In this document: in pieces, positions 35,770-43,494 of the stretch
How positions within the stretch are numbered: the first letter of the stretch is position 1
Layout: every line of letters starts with the position of its first letter
Assembly: GCA_023382335.1 (NCBI GenBank)
Contig: JAMCPM010000007.1
Location: forward strand, 26,388-90,387
From: Actinomycetota bacterium
GTDB taxonomy: Bacteria; Actinomycetota; Thermoleophilia; BMS3ABIN01
DNA: 64,000 nucleotides
Reading direction: 5' to 3'
Notes under the pieces: generated by a model
What the model was told of the DNA's origin: nothing
Database searches by the model: none
What the model saw: the letters and a program-made list of their open reading frames with translations, nothing else
Position numbers and translations under genes: made by a program

Positions 35770-36888
35770 ATGTGCCGACTTAGCGCCATCACATCAGCTG
35801 AATATTTTTCTCCCATGGAGAACGTCATGGCCCTCAACACCATGAAGGAAGGCCACGACGGCTCCGGTCTGGGCCTGGTCCTGCGCGATCTCGGCGGCGA
35901 CTTCAAGGACCTCAAGCAGTATCCCATCCTTTCGGGAATCGCCTCGAGCGAGGGCCTGGCCGAACTGGACACGTTCATGTCCGGCCTTGGTTTCAGGGAA
36001 GTCCATTTCTGGCAGCCGGATATCGACGACAAGGCGCCGGAGCCCGAGCTGGGCCGCCGCGACCACTATTTCGCCAAGGCCTACGAGTACCCGGTCGACA
36101 TGCAGAAGCGCCCGCAGGCGGAGAAGGAAGAGCTGCTGCTCGACGCGCGCCTGGCGCTGCGCGAGCTCGGCGAGGAGGACGAGTCGATCTTCGTCTTTTC
36201 GTTCTATCCCGACACGGTGACCTTAAAGGAAGTGGGGGACCCGCTGGAGCTCGGGAGATTCTTCCGGCTCGATGACGGCAAGCTCAAGGCCAGGATCATC
36301 CTCGCCCAGGGCCGCCAGAACACCAACTATGACATCTATCTGTACGCCTGCCACCCGTTCTTCCTGCAGGGGTACTGCACCATGACCAACGGCGAGAACA
36401 CCGCTTTCGTGCCGATCATGGAATTCCTGACCAGCCGCGGTTTTCCCGGCTACATGGGTTACAATTCCGACTCGGAGGTCTTCGCCCACATCCTGCACTA
36501 CACGCAGCGGCAGCTGGGCTATCCTTTGACATATTACAAGGATGTGATAACACCTCTGGCCGAGAAGGAGATCGACGGGCGCAAGGACGCCGAGGCGCTG
36601 CGGCTTATCCGCCGCTCGCTGCGGCCGCTGTGCATCGACGGCCCCAACTGCGTCATCGGCTTCGCGCCCGACGGCACGGTCTTCATGGTGCAGGACGCCA
36701 AGAAGCTCAGGCCCGGCATCGTCGGCGGCGTGCCCGGCAAGTACGCGCTAATGAGCGAGGAGTGCGGCCTCGACGAAGCCGTGCCCAGGCGCGACAAGAC
36801 CGAGGATTTCTCGCCCATGAAGTACGATATGGCGATCATCAAACCCGGCGCCAGCGAGATGGTCCGCTGGAGCCAGCTAACCCCCTAG
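35770..36888 (+). CDS. Class II glutamine amidotransferase subunit of a split glutamate synthase
   Basis: From the ATG at 35770 the product is 372 residues and starts MCRLSAIT, so removal of Met exposes the N-terminal Cys nucleophile expected of class II (Ntn) amidotransferases. The frame is open further upstream, but only this start gives Cys at position 2. Further family features: KEGHDGSGLGLVLRD, TNGENTAFVPIMEFL and GYNSDSEVF. It hydrolyses glutamine and passes ammonia to the FMN subunit encoded next (37000). It corresponds to the N-terminal third of bacterial GltB, here a separate gene, as in archaea and some deep-branching bacteria. Confidence 0.9.
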   Translation: MCRLSAITSAEYFSPMENVMALNTMKEGHDGSGLGLVLRDLGGDFKDLKQYPILSGIASSEGLAELDTFMSGLGFREVHFWQPDIDDKAPEPELGRRDHYFAKAYEYPVDMQKRPQAEKEELLLDARLALRELGEEDESIFVFSFYPDTVTLKEVGDPLELGRFFRLDDGKLKARIILAQGRQNTNYDIYLYACHPFFLQGYCTMTNGENTAFVPIMEFLTSRGFPGYMGYNSDSEVFAHILHYTQRQLGYPLTYYKDVITPLAEKEIDGRKDAEALRLIRRSLRPLCIDGPNCVIGFAPDGTVFMVQDAKKLRPGIVGGVPGKYALMSEECGLDEAVPRRDKTEDFSPMKYDMAIIKPGASEMVRWSQLTP

Positions 36889-36893
36889 TTTTA

Positions 36894-36962
36894 GGGACAC
36901 ATAACTTAATTCATGGTTTTAGGGACACATAACTAAATTGCCAGTTTCAGGGACACATAACC
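36894..36962. repeat. REP-like repeat, locus 5 (three direct arms)
   Basis: GGGACACATAACTTAATTC (36894-36912), GGGACACATAACTAAATT (36922-36939) and a truncated GGGACACATAACC (36950-36962), all in the same orientation. It splits the glutaminase gene from the FMN subunit gene. Confidence 0.82.
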
Positions 36963-36988
36963 AGGAACAAGGAACCAGGAACAAGGAA
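36961..36988. repeat. 14-bp tandem duplication
   Basis: CCAGGAACAAGGAA occurs twice in a row directly after REP-like locus 5 and before the start of the FMN subunit. The second copy supplies AAGGAA, which may act as the ribosome binding site of the ATG at 37000. Confidence 0.8.
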
Positions 36989-36999
36989 CTTTTTTAATC

Positions 37000-38694
37000 A
37001 TGGATCCGGCCACGATACTAGACAATAATCACGAACTCTCGCTGAGGGAGTTCCCATATATCGTCCGCTGGCGCGACGACCGCTGCACGCGCTGCGGCCG
37101 CTGCACCACCGTCTGCCCGGTGAACGCCATCGAGCCGGCGCCGCATGTGCACCGCCGCATCTATTCCGAGGGCGGCACGCCCAACCCCAAGGCCGAGCGT
37201 GAGATCGTCCACGTCGTCAAGCAGGTCACCGACGTCGACCGCTACTGCACCGGCTGTGGCACCTGCACGCTGGTCTGCCCCAATGAAGCCATCGAGCCGG
37301 AATACAACCCGCGCCACAAGCTGCTGACCTACAAGAACAAGGGCGGTGTGCCCTTTCGCCGCGGCGGCCGGCGCAACGATCCGTCGACTTCGACCGTCGA
37401 CCAGCTCAAATTTACCAGGATATCAATGCTCACCGACCCGGCGCTCGACGCCGGACGGCATGAGTTCCGCATCCGCACGCTGCTGGGACGCAACCTGCCG
37501 GCGGAAGCTCTACCGCTCAAGAAGCGCGGCGACCGGCTGGTGGTCGGCAAGACTCATGAGCGCGGCCAGGCCGAGGACGGCCACACGGCGCACGGCTTCA
37601 TCCCGCCGGTACGCGAGATCTACCCGATCCGCATCGGCAGCATGAGCATCGGCGCCCTCTCGCCACACATGTGGGAAGGCCTCGCCATGGGCGTCGCCTA
37701 CCTCAACGAGGTCGAGGGCATGCCCGTGGTCATGTGCACCGGCGAGGGCGGCATGCCGCCGCGCCTGCTGAAGTCGAGATTCGCCAAATATTTCATACTG
37801 CAGATCGCCTCCGGCTATTTCGGCTGGGATGAGATCGTGCACGCGATTCCCGAGATGACCGAGGATCCGGCAGGCATCGAGATCAAGTACGGCCAGGGAG
37901 CCAAGCCCGGCGACGGCGGCCTGCTGATGGCCTACAAGGTGCTCAAGCTGATCGCCCAGATCCGCGGCGTGCCCGAGTTCGTCGACCTGGCATCGCCGCC
38001 GACGCATCAGACCAAGTATTCCATCGAGGAAGCCGTGGCCAAGATGATCCAGTCGATGTCGATGGCCTGGGGCTTCCGCGTGCCGGTCTATCCCAAGATC
38101 TCCGGAACCAAGACCGCCATGGCGGTGCTAAATAACCTGGCCCGCAATCCTTACGCCGGCGCCCTTTGCATCGACGGCGAGGATGGCGGCACCGGAGCGG
38201 CTTACAACGTTTCCATGGACAAGATGGGGCATCCGATCGCCTCGAACATCCGCGACTGCTATCTCGACCTCGTCGCCCAGGGCAAGCAGAACGAGCTGCC
38301 GCTGATCGCCGCCGGCGGCATGGGCAAGACCGGCAACCTGGCGGCAAACGCCGCCGCCATGATCATGTTGGGCGCCTCGGCCGTGGACACCGGCAAACAC
38401 ATCATGCAGGCGGCCGCCTGGTGTTTCGGCGATGAATACAACCGCTGCAACCTTTGTAACACGGGACGCTGCCCGCGCGGCATCACGACCCAGGACCCGA
38501 AGCTTTACCGCCGGCTCGACCCCGACAAGGTCGCCGAGCGAGTGGTCGAGGTCTTCAAGTCCGCCGACGTCGAGCTGCGCAAGATCTTCGCGCCTCTGGG
38601 CCGCAGCACCGAGCTGCCGATCGGCATGTCCGACGCCCTCGGCGTCGCCGACCAGTCGATCGCCGAGCGGCTGAGAATCAGCTACGTCTGTTAA
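37000..38694 (+). CDS. gltB: Ferredoxin-FMN glutamate synthase subunit (archaeal-type GltB central part)
   Basis: A 564-residue protein. The N-terminal 110 residues carry two 4Fe-4S motifs (CTRCGRCTTVCPVNAIEP and CTGCGTCTLVCPNEAIEP). The rest is the FMN-binding glutamate synthase domain: PIRIGSMSIGALSP, EIKYGQGAKPGDGGLL, KISGTK, IDGEDGGTGAA and the CNLCNTGRCPRGITTQDP cluster motif. It reduces 2-oxoglutarate plus ammonia to glutamate with electrons passed through its Fe-S centres. It works with the glutaminase subunit upstream and the GXGXG/GltD fusion downstream. The N-terminal ferredoxin is typical of archaeal and anaerobe versions. Confidence 0.93.
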   Translation: MDPATILDNNHELSLREFPYIVRWRDDRCTRCGRCTTVCPVNAIEPAPHVHRRIYSEGGTPNPKAEREIVHVVKQVTDVDRYCTGCGTCTLVCPNEAIEPEYNPRHKLLTYKNKGGVPFRRGGRRNDPSTSTVDQLKFTRISMLTDPALDAGRHEFRIRTLLGRNLPAEALPLKKRGDRLVVGKTHERGQAEDGHTAHGFIPPVREIYPIRIGSMSIGALSPHMWEGLAMGVAYLNEVEGMPVVMCTGEGGMPPRLLKSRFAKYFILQIASGYFGWDEIVHAIPEMTEDPAGIEIKYGQGAKPGDGGLLMAYKVLKLIAQIRGVPEFVDLASPPTHQTKYSIEEAVAKMIQSMSMAWGFRVPVYPKISGTKTAMAVLNNLARNPYAGALCIDGEDGGTGAAYNVSMDKMGHPIASNIRDCYLDLVAQGKQNELPLIAAGGMGKTGNLAANAAAMIMLGASAVDTGKHIMQAAAWCFGDEYNRCNLCNTGRCPRGITTQDPKLYRRLDPDKVAERVVEVFKSADVELRKIFAPLGRSTELPIGMSDALGVADQSIAERLRISYVC

Positions 38695-38760
38695 GGGAGG
38701 GCGATTCGACAGGCAGTGAGTGAGGAGAAGGAGCTTTAACCGGCATGAGGAGAAGACAGG

Positions 38761-39003
38761 ATGGGCGATCTACAAAGCTATGTGCCATTCCTGGCATCAA
38801 TGGCATTCTTGTTCATATTCGCTTTCGTGATCGCATACACGCTCCTTGTCGTGGTAAAGCCGTACAGGAGAGATCATATGGCGCTCCGAGTGATAACAAG
38901 TTCCGTCATATATCTCGTGGTGGTGGGCCTCATGGCTGTTTGGCTGTACATCATGTTGTTCCTGTTTTCCATGTTTTTCGTTGGCATTCATGAATCGAGA
39001 TGA
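38761..39003 (+). CDS. Small two-helix membrane protein inside the glutamate synthase operon
   Basis: An 80-residue product behind GGAGAAG, with two clear membrane helices (residues about 9-31, FLASMAFLFIFAFVIAYTLL; and 47-72, VIYLVVVGLMAVWLYIMLFL) joined by a short basic loop (KPYRRDH). It lies 66 nt after the FMN subunit and ends 15 nt before the next subunit, so it is surely co-transcribed. Nothing like it belongs to known glutamate synthases. It could tether the complex to the membrane or link it to a membrane electron donor, but this is only suggested by position. Family unknown. Confidence 0.75.
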   Translation: MGDLQSYVPFLASMAFLFIFAFVIAYTLLVVVKPYRRDHMALRVITSSVIYLVVVGLMAVWLYIMLFLFSMFFVGIHESR

Positions 39004-39018
39004 CTAAGAAATAAAAAT

Positions 39019-41514
39019 ATGATCATCAACGGCAACATCAAAGGGCAGCGGGTCTCTTCCCGGGAACTGGAAGAGCAGATCCAGGCCGCCATCAAGAAGG
39101 GCGAGCGCTCCTTTACCGTGCACGCCAACGGCCAGCACGGCATCGGCGGACGCATCTGGCCGCAGGACAGGAAGGTCAGGATCACCATCGACGGCCCCGT
39201 CGGCCAGCGCGTCGGCAGCATGGGCATGTTCGGCACCGAGATCACCGTCAAGGGCAGCACCTCCGACGACACCGGCTGGATCAACTGCGGCGCCCGCATC
39301 ACCGTGCTCGGCGACGTCACCAACGGCGCCCATAACGCCGGCGCTCAGGGCGTGCTCTACGTGCAGGGAGGCGGCGGCGCCCGCTGCGACACCATGACCA
39401 AGTTCAACCCGCGCTTTGAGCCGCTGCAGTCGTGGTATTTCCGTGACGTGGGCGACTCCTTCGCCGAGTTCAAGGCCGGCGGCATCGCCGTCGTCTGCGG
39501 CGTCGAGCCGCGCAACCCGGACAACATCCTCGGTTACCGCCCCTGCGTCGGCATGGTCGGCGGCACCATTTATTTCCGCGGTTCCATCCGCGGCTTCAGC
39601 GAGAACGACGTCAAGCAGGAAGAGCTCTCCGACGCCGACTGGGAATGGTTGACTACAAATATTAAGCCGTATCTAAAAGCTATAGATCGCACCGGCCATG
39701 AAAAGGAACTGACCCGCGACCGCGGCGACTGGCAGAAGCTCATCGCCCTGACGCCGGCGGACAAGGCCGCGCGGCTGGGACGCCGCATGACCACGGCCGA
39801 GTTCCGCGAGCAGGTCTGGGAGCCCGGCGTCGGCAAGGGCGGCATCTTCGGTGAATATATTGACCACCCGCGGACCATCCTGCCGTATGTCACCACCGGC
39901 GAGGACCGCCGCTGGCGGCCGGTCTGGCTCAACGAAAAATATCTGCCGCCGTGCGCCTACGCCTGCCCGTCGCGCATCCCGTCGCACAAGCGGGCGTCGC
40001 TTATCAGGCAAGGACGGCTGGAAGAAGCTCTGGCGCTGGTGCTCCAGTACAGCCCCTTCCCGGCGAGCGTCTGCGGCCAGGTCTGCCCCAACCTTTGCAT
40101 GGACGCCTGCACCCGCGGTCTCTTTGTTGACAAGCCGCACAACATCAGGCAGATGGGCTCGCTGAGCCTGGAAGTGCCCGCGCCCAAAAAAGCCCGCTCG
40201 ACCGGCCAGAAGATCGCCGTCATCGGCGGCGGCCCCGGCGGCCTTTCCGCCGCCTGGCAGCTGGGCCTGCGCGGACATCAGATAGATCTGTATGAAGCCG
40301 CCGGCAAGCTGGGCGGCAAGATGGAGCTGGCCATCCCCCGCGAGCGCCTGCCGCAGGAAGTGCTGCAGAAGGAACTCTCGCGTTTCGAGGAGATCGGCGT
40401 TGACATACATTTAAGCAGCAAGGTCAACCGCAAGCTCTTCGACAAGATCTACAAGGAACACGACGTCGTCATCGTCGCCAGCGGCGCCCACGAGGCGCGG
40501 CTGATCAAGTTCCCCGGCTGGGAAGACGTCACTCCCGGCATCGAATTCTTGAAGGCGGTCAACTTCGGCGAGCCCGAGGACTTGAGCGGCAAGAAGGTCG
40601 TCGTCATCGGCGCCGGCAACGTCGGCATGGATATCGCCTGCCAGGCATGGAACCTGGGCGCGGCCAGAGTCACGGCCGTGGACATCCAGCCGCCGGCGAG
40701 CTTTGGAGTCGAACGGCAGGCGGCCGAGGCCAAGGGCACGACTATAGAGTGGCCCAAGATCACGGAGAAGTACGACGCCAAAAAGAAGAAGCTTCATTTC
40801 AAGGACGGCACCAGCATGGATGCCGACGCGGTCATCATCTCCATCGGCGAGAGCCCGGTGCTCGACTTCCTGCCGGCGGGCATGGACATGGAGCGCGGCT
40901 ACCTGGTAGTCAGCGACACCGGGCAGACCTCCGACGCCAAGGTCTTCGCCGTGGGCGACACGACCCGGCCCGGACTGATCACCAACGCCATCGGCCAGGG
41001 ACGCATCACCGCCGAAGCCGTGCACAACCTGCTGATGGAGGTTGACATCAATCCCGAATGGAAGCAGGTCATCCCATACGAGAAGATCAAGACGGTCTAT
41101 TACGACGCCGGCTCGCCGGACATCGTGCCGGCCGCCGCCCTGGCGGGCGACATGAGGGCGACCAGCGTGCCCGAACCGGAGATCAACGTCATCGGACCGA
41201 CCGACCTCGAGCCCAGCGACATCGTCGTCGAGGCTGGGGAAGGGGAAGCCGGCGAAAGCATGGAAGGCCAGGCGCCCGCATACCTCGAGAGCGGGGAGAC
41301 CGCGGTCGCCGAGCAGGAAGCCCAGACCTGCATGTCCTGCGGGCTATGCCGCGACTGCGGCATGTGCCAGGCGGTCTGCTACTACGGCGCCATCACGCGC
41401 GTCGAGCGCGACGGTGACTGGGAATACGTCGTCGACGGCGAGAAGTGCATAGGCTGCGGCTTCTGCGCAGGCACCTGCCCTTGCGGGGTTTGGGAGATGG
41501 TCGAGAACGTGTAG
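39019..41514 (+). CDS. Glutamate synthase GXGXG domain fused to GltD-like oxidoreductase and C-terminal ferredoxin
   Basis: An 831-residue fusion. Residues 1-245 form the GXGXG beta-helix of GltB (GEITVKG-type repeats such as GPVGQRVGSMGMFGTEITVK, GARITVLGDVTNGAHNAGA). Residues about 305-730 form the FAD/NAD(P)H oxidoreductase GltD: Fe-S helices with CAYACPSRIPSHKR and CGQVCPNLCMDACTRG, FAD motif IGGGPGGLSAAWQLG, NAD motif VIGAGNVGMDIA and FAVGDTTRPGLITNAIGQG. The C-terminal 65 residues hold two more 4Fe-4S motifs (CGLCRDCGMCQAVC, CIGCGFCAGTCPCG). It completes the enzyme with the two upstream subunits. The extra ferredoxin suggests an additional or alternative electron donor to NAD(P)H. Confidence 0.92.
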   Translation: MIINGNIKGQRVSSRELEEQIQAAIKKGERSFTVHANGQHGIGGRIWPQDRKVRITIDGPVGQRVGSMGMFGTEITVKGSTSDDTGWINCGARITVLGDVTNGAHNAGAQGVLYVQGGGGARCDTMTKFNPRFEPLQSWYFRDVGDSFAEFKAGGIAVVCGVEPRNPDNILGYRPCVGMVGGTIYFRGSIRGFSENDVKQEELSDADWEWLTTNIKPYLKAIDRTGHEKELTRDRGDWQKLIALTPADKAARLGRRMTTAEFREQVWEPGVGKGGIFGEYIDHPRTILPYVTTGEDRRWRPVWLNEKYLPPCAYACPSRIPSHKRASLIRQGRLEEALALVLQYSPFPASVCGQVCPNLCMDACTRGLFVDKPHNIRQMGSLSLEVPAPKKARSTGQKIAVIGGGPGGLSAAWQLGLRGHQIDLYEAAGKLGGKMELAIPRERLPQEVLQKELSRFEEIGVDIHLSSKVNRKLFDKIYKEHDVVIVASGAHEARLIKFPGWEDVTPGIEFLKAVNFGEPEDLSGKKVVVIGAGNVGMDIACQAWNLGAARVTAVDIQPPASFGVERQAAEAKGTTIEWPKITEKYDAKKKKLHFKDGTSMDADAVIISIGESPVLDFLPAGMDMERGYLVVSDTGQTSDAKVFAVGDTTRPGLITNAIGQGRITAEAVHNLLMEVDINPEWKQVIPYEKIKTVYYDAGSPDIVPAAALAGDMRATSVPEPEINVIGPTDLEPSDIVVEAGEGEAGESMEGQAPAYLESGETAVAEQEAQTCMSCGLCRDCGMCQAVCYYGAITRVERDGDWEYVVDGEKCIGCGFCAGTCPCGVWEMVENV

Positions 41515-41525
41515 CTTAAGTGAAG

Positions 41526-42750
41526 TGTAAAGGTTAACCCCTCACCTGACACACCGGCCAGCTAATAAAAGCGGCCATCCGTCCTCTTTGAGATAAAATT
41601 GCTTCGCCAGAATCAATCAATCTCAGAGAAAGGACAAAAGATGACCGCAAAAGAGAAAGTAGCACACCGCAAGCTCTCAATGCTACAGCTGGCCGAGAAA
41701 CTGCGTAACGTCTCCGAGGCCTGCCGGATCATGGGCTACTCGCGCCAGCAGTTCTACGAGATCAACAGGTCATTCCAGGAGCAGGGTTTCGACGGTCTGC
41801 TGGACAAACCGCCGATCGTCAAGTCGATGCCCAGCAAAACGCCGCCGGAGCTGGAGGGACAGGTAATCGAGCTATCGGTCGAGCACCCCGCCTGGGGAAA
41901 GCTCCGGATAACCGACGAACTGGCGCTGCGCGGCATCCAGATGGCGCCGGACACGGTTAGGAACATCTGGGTCAGAAACGACCTGGAGAAGCGCTACAAG
42001 CGGCTGCTGGCCCTGGAAGAGAAGACCGCCGGCAAGAAAGTGGAGCTCGCCGAAGAGCAGATCCGCCTGCTGGAGAAGCACAACCCGTCATTCCGCGAGC
42101 GCCACGTGGAAAGCCCGCATCCGGGCCACCTGCTCAGCCAGGACACCTTCTTCGTCGGCAACATCAAGGGAGTCGGCCGGAGATATCTGCAGGCCGTGGT
42201 CGATACCTATTCGTCGCTGGCCTTCGGCAAGCTCTACACCGCCAAGGTGCCGATCACCGCGGCTGATCTCTTAAACGACAAGGTGCTGCCGTTCTACGAG
42301 AAGGAAAAGGTGCCGGTAAAGACGATCCTCACCGACCGCGGCACCGAGTTCAAGGGCCGGCTGGAATCACACCCCTATGAACTCTTCCTGCAGCTCAACG
42401 ACATCGAGCACCGGCTCTGCAAGGTCGGCACCCCCGGGACCAACGGCTTTGTCGAGCGCTTCAACTGCACGATCCTGGACGAGTTCTTCCGCGAAGCGTT
42501 TCGGAAGAAGTTCTACGCGGGCGTTGAGGAGCTGCAGAAGGATCTGGACGAGTGGCTCCACCGCTACAACCACGAACGGCCCCACCGAGGCTATCGCAAC
42601 CTGGGCCGGCGACCGTATGAGACTTTCCTTGAGGGCAAGAAACTGATAGGAAAGAAACCAGTTGAGAAGGAGATGAACCAGAAGAAGGCGGCCTAGCCGT
42701 CAGCACCTCTCAAAGAGGGCGGACTGTCAGGGAAGGGTGTAACCTATACA
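41526..42750 (+). mobile_element. IS481-family insertion sequence
   Basis: A 1225-bp element bounded by imperfect 26-bp terminal inverted repeats, left 41526-41551 (starting TGTAAAGGTTA) and right 42725-42750 (complement starting TGTATAGGTTA), with 21 of 26 positions matching and ends 5'-TGT...ACA-3'. A further internal inverted match (CCTCTTTGAGA) lies at about 41582 and 42709. It contains one intact transposase gene. I see no obvious target-site duplication: the flanks are TGAAG and AATTA. It sits 11 nt after the glutamate synthase operon. Confidence 0.88.
41641..42696 (+). CDS. IS481-family transposase (DDE integrase core)
   Basis: A 351-residue transposase from the ATG at 41641 with AGAAAGGA upstream. 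The N-terminal helix-turn-helix (VSEACRIMGYSRQQFYEINR) is followed by an rve/DDE core. The first Asp is in SQDTFFVGNIKG, the second in ILTDRGTEFKG, and the Glu in FVERFNCTILDEFF; the order and spacing fit the family. The C-terminal YNHERPHRGYRNLGRRPYE block is typical. There is no frameshift or stop, so it is probably functional. Confidence 0.93.
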   Translation: MTAKEKVAHRKLSMLQLAEKLRNVSEACRIMGYSRQQFYEINRSFQEQGFDGLLDKPPIVKSMPSKTPPELEGQVIELSVEHPAWGKLRITDELALRGIQMAPDTVRNIWVRNDLEKRYKRLLALEEKTAGKKVELAEEQIRLLEKHNPSFRERHVESPHPGHLLSQDTFFVGNIKGVGRRYLQAVVDTYSSLAFGKLYTAKVPITAADLLNDKVLPFYEKEKVPVKTILTDRGTEFKGRLESHPYELFLQLNDIEHRLCKVGTPGTNGFVERFNCTILDEFFREAFRKKFYAGVEELQKDLDEWLHRYNHERPHRGYRNLGRRPYETFLEGKKLIGKKPVEKEMNQKKAA

Positions 42751-42762
42751 AATTAGCCAACC

Positions 42763-42828
42763 TTGCACAAACCGCACCCCCGCGTTAATATATCCATAAT
42801 TCCAAAAGTAAGAAAATCCGAATTATGG
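42763..42828 (+). promoter_or_regulatory. Promoter and operator of the toxin-antitoxin operon
   Basis: TTGCAC (42763-42768), a 17-nt spacer and TAATAT (42786-42791) form a good promoter. A perfect 9-bp inverted repeat, CCATAATTC (42794-42802) and GAATTATGG (42820-42828), lies between the -10 and the antitoxin start, the usual place for an autoregulatory operator of an AbrB-type antitoxin. Confidence 0.7.
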
Positions 42829-42838
42829 AGCATGGACC

Positions 42839-43129
42839 ATGGCGACGCTTCCAATCAGAAACAAGGGCCAGATAACCCTGCCAGCGAAGATAAGGCGCAA
42901 GCTGGGCCTGGAAGAAGGCGATTTCGTCGAGATCGAGGAAACGCCGGAGGGGATTCTGCTCAAGCCCCGCAAGCTGATCGACGCCGATCAGAGCTACTTC
43001 TGGACCGAGGAGTGGCAGAAAGGGGAGCTGGCCGCGGATCGGGACATCGAAGGCGGCCGTTACGAAGTATTTGATGACGTCGATGACCTCGTCTCTTCCC
43101 TGAAGAAAAAGAAGAAGAAAAAGAATTAG
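42839..43129 (+). CDS. AbrB/SpoVT-type antitoxin
   Basis: A 96-residue protein. The N-terminal SpoVT-AbrB swapped-hairpin domain reads PIRNKGQITLPAKIRRKLGL then EGDFVEIEET, the standard DNA-binding fold of such antitoxins. The C-terminal half (about residues 48-90) is acidic and aromatic (YFWTEEWQKGELAADRDI), suited to wrapping the toxin, and ends in an unusual run of lysines (KKKKKKK then N). It precedes a RelE-like toxin by 9 nt. As in related modules it should bind its own promoter palindrome and neutralise the toxin. Confidence 0.9.
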   Translation: MATLPIRNKGQITLPAKIRRKLGLEEGDFVEIEETPEGILLKPRKLIDADQSYFWTEEWQKGELAADRDIEGGRYEVFDDVDDLVSSLKKKKKKKN

Positions 43130-43138
43130 GCCGTTCCT

Positions 43139-43399
43139 TTGCGGATCGCCCTGACCAAAACCTTCCGACGCGGCTACGGAAAACTTCCTCTCGCGGTTCA
43201 GGAGAAAGTCGACCGCCAGATCGTAGCGCTAGCCACGGATCCGCACCATCCCTCTCTTGTTGTAAAAAAGATCAAGGGTGCGCCGGGGATCTGGGAGGCT
43301 AGGGTAGACAGGGGCTACCGGATGACATTCGTCGTTCGGGAAGATGTCATAATCCTGCGGCGAGTCGGCCCACACGATGCAACTCTCAGGAGGCCGTAA
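43139..43399 (+). CDS. RelE/ParE-superfamily toxin
   Basis: An 86-residue basic protein starting at TTG, 9 nt after the antitoxin. The layout is RelE-like: a helix pair (TFRRGYGKLPLAVQEKVDRQIVAL), HPSLVVKKIKGAPGIWEARVDRGYRM, then the strands TFVVREDVIILRRVGPHDATL. The WEARVDRGYRMTF core and a late HD resemble the RelE/YoeB/YafQ group of ribosome-dependent mRNA interferases. Residues alone do not settle whether it cuts mRNA or acts like ParE on gyrase. Pairing with an AbrB-type antitoxin is common in this group. Confidence 0.85.
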   Translation: MRIALTKTFRRGYGKLPLAVQEKVDRQIVALATDPHHPSLVVKKIKGAPGIWEARVDRGYRMTFVVREDVIILRRVGPHDATLRRP

Positions 43400-43494
43400 A
43401 CAGATGTGAGCTGCCCATTTTGCATAGGAAAGATTTCAACCGATTGCTATCCGTGTCATTTCGGCCTGCAGCGGAGAGTATAAAATCTGACACA

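Noticed and set aside
43400..43494. Magnesium-sensing leader RNA before the Mg2+ ATPase
   Set aside because: Fewer than 100 nt separate it from the toxin gene, and a TATAAA close to the ATG suggests a leaderless start.
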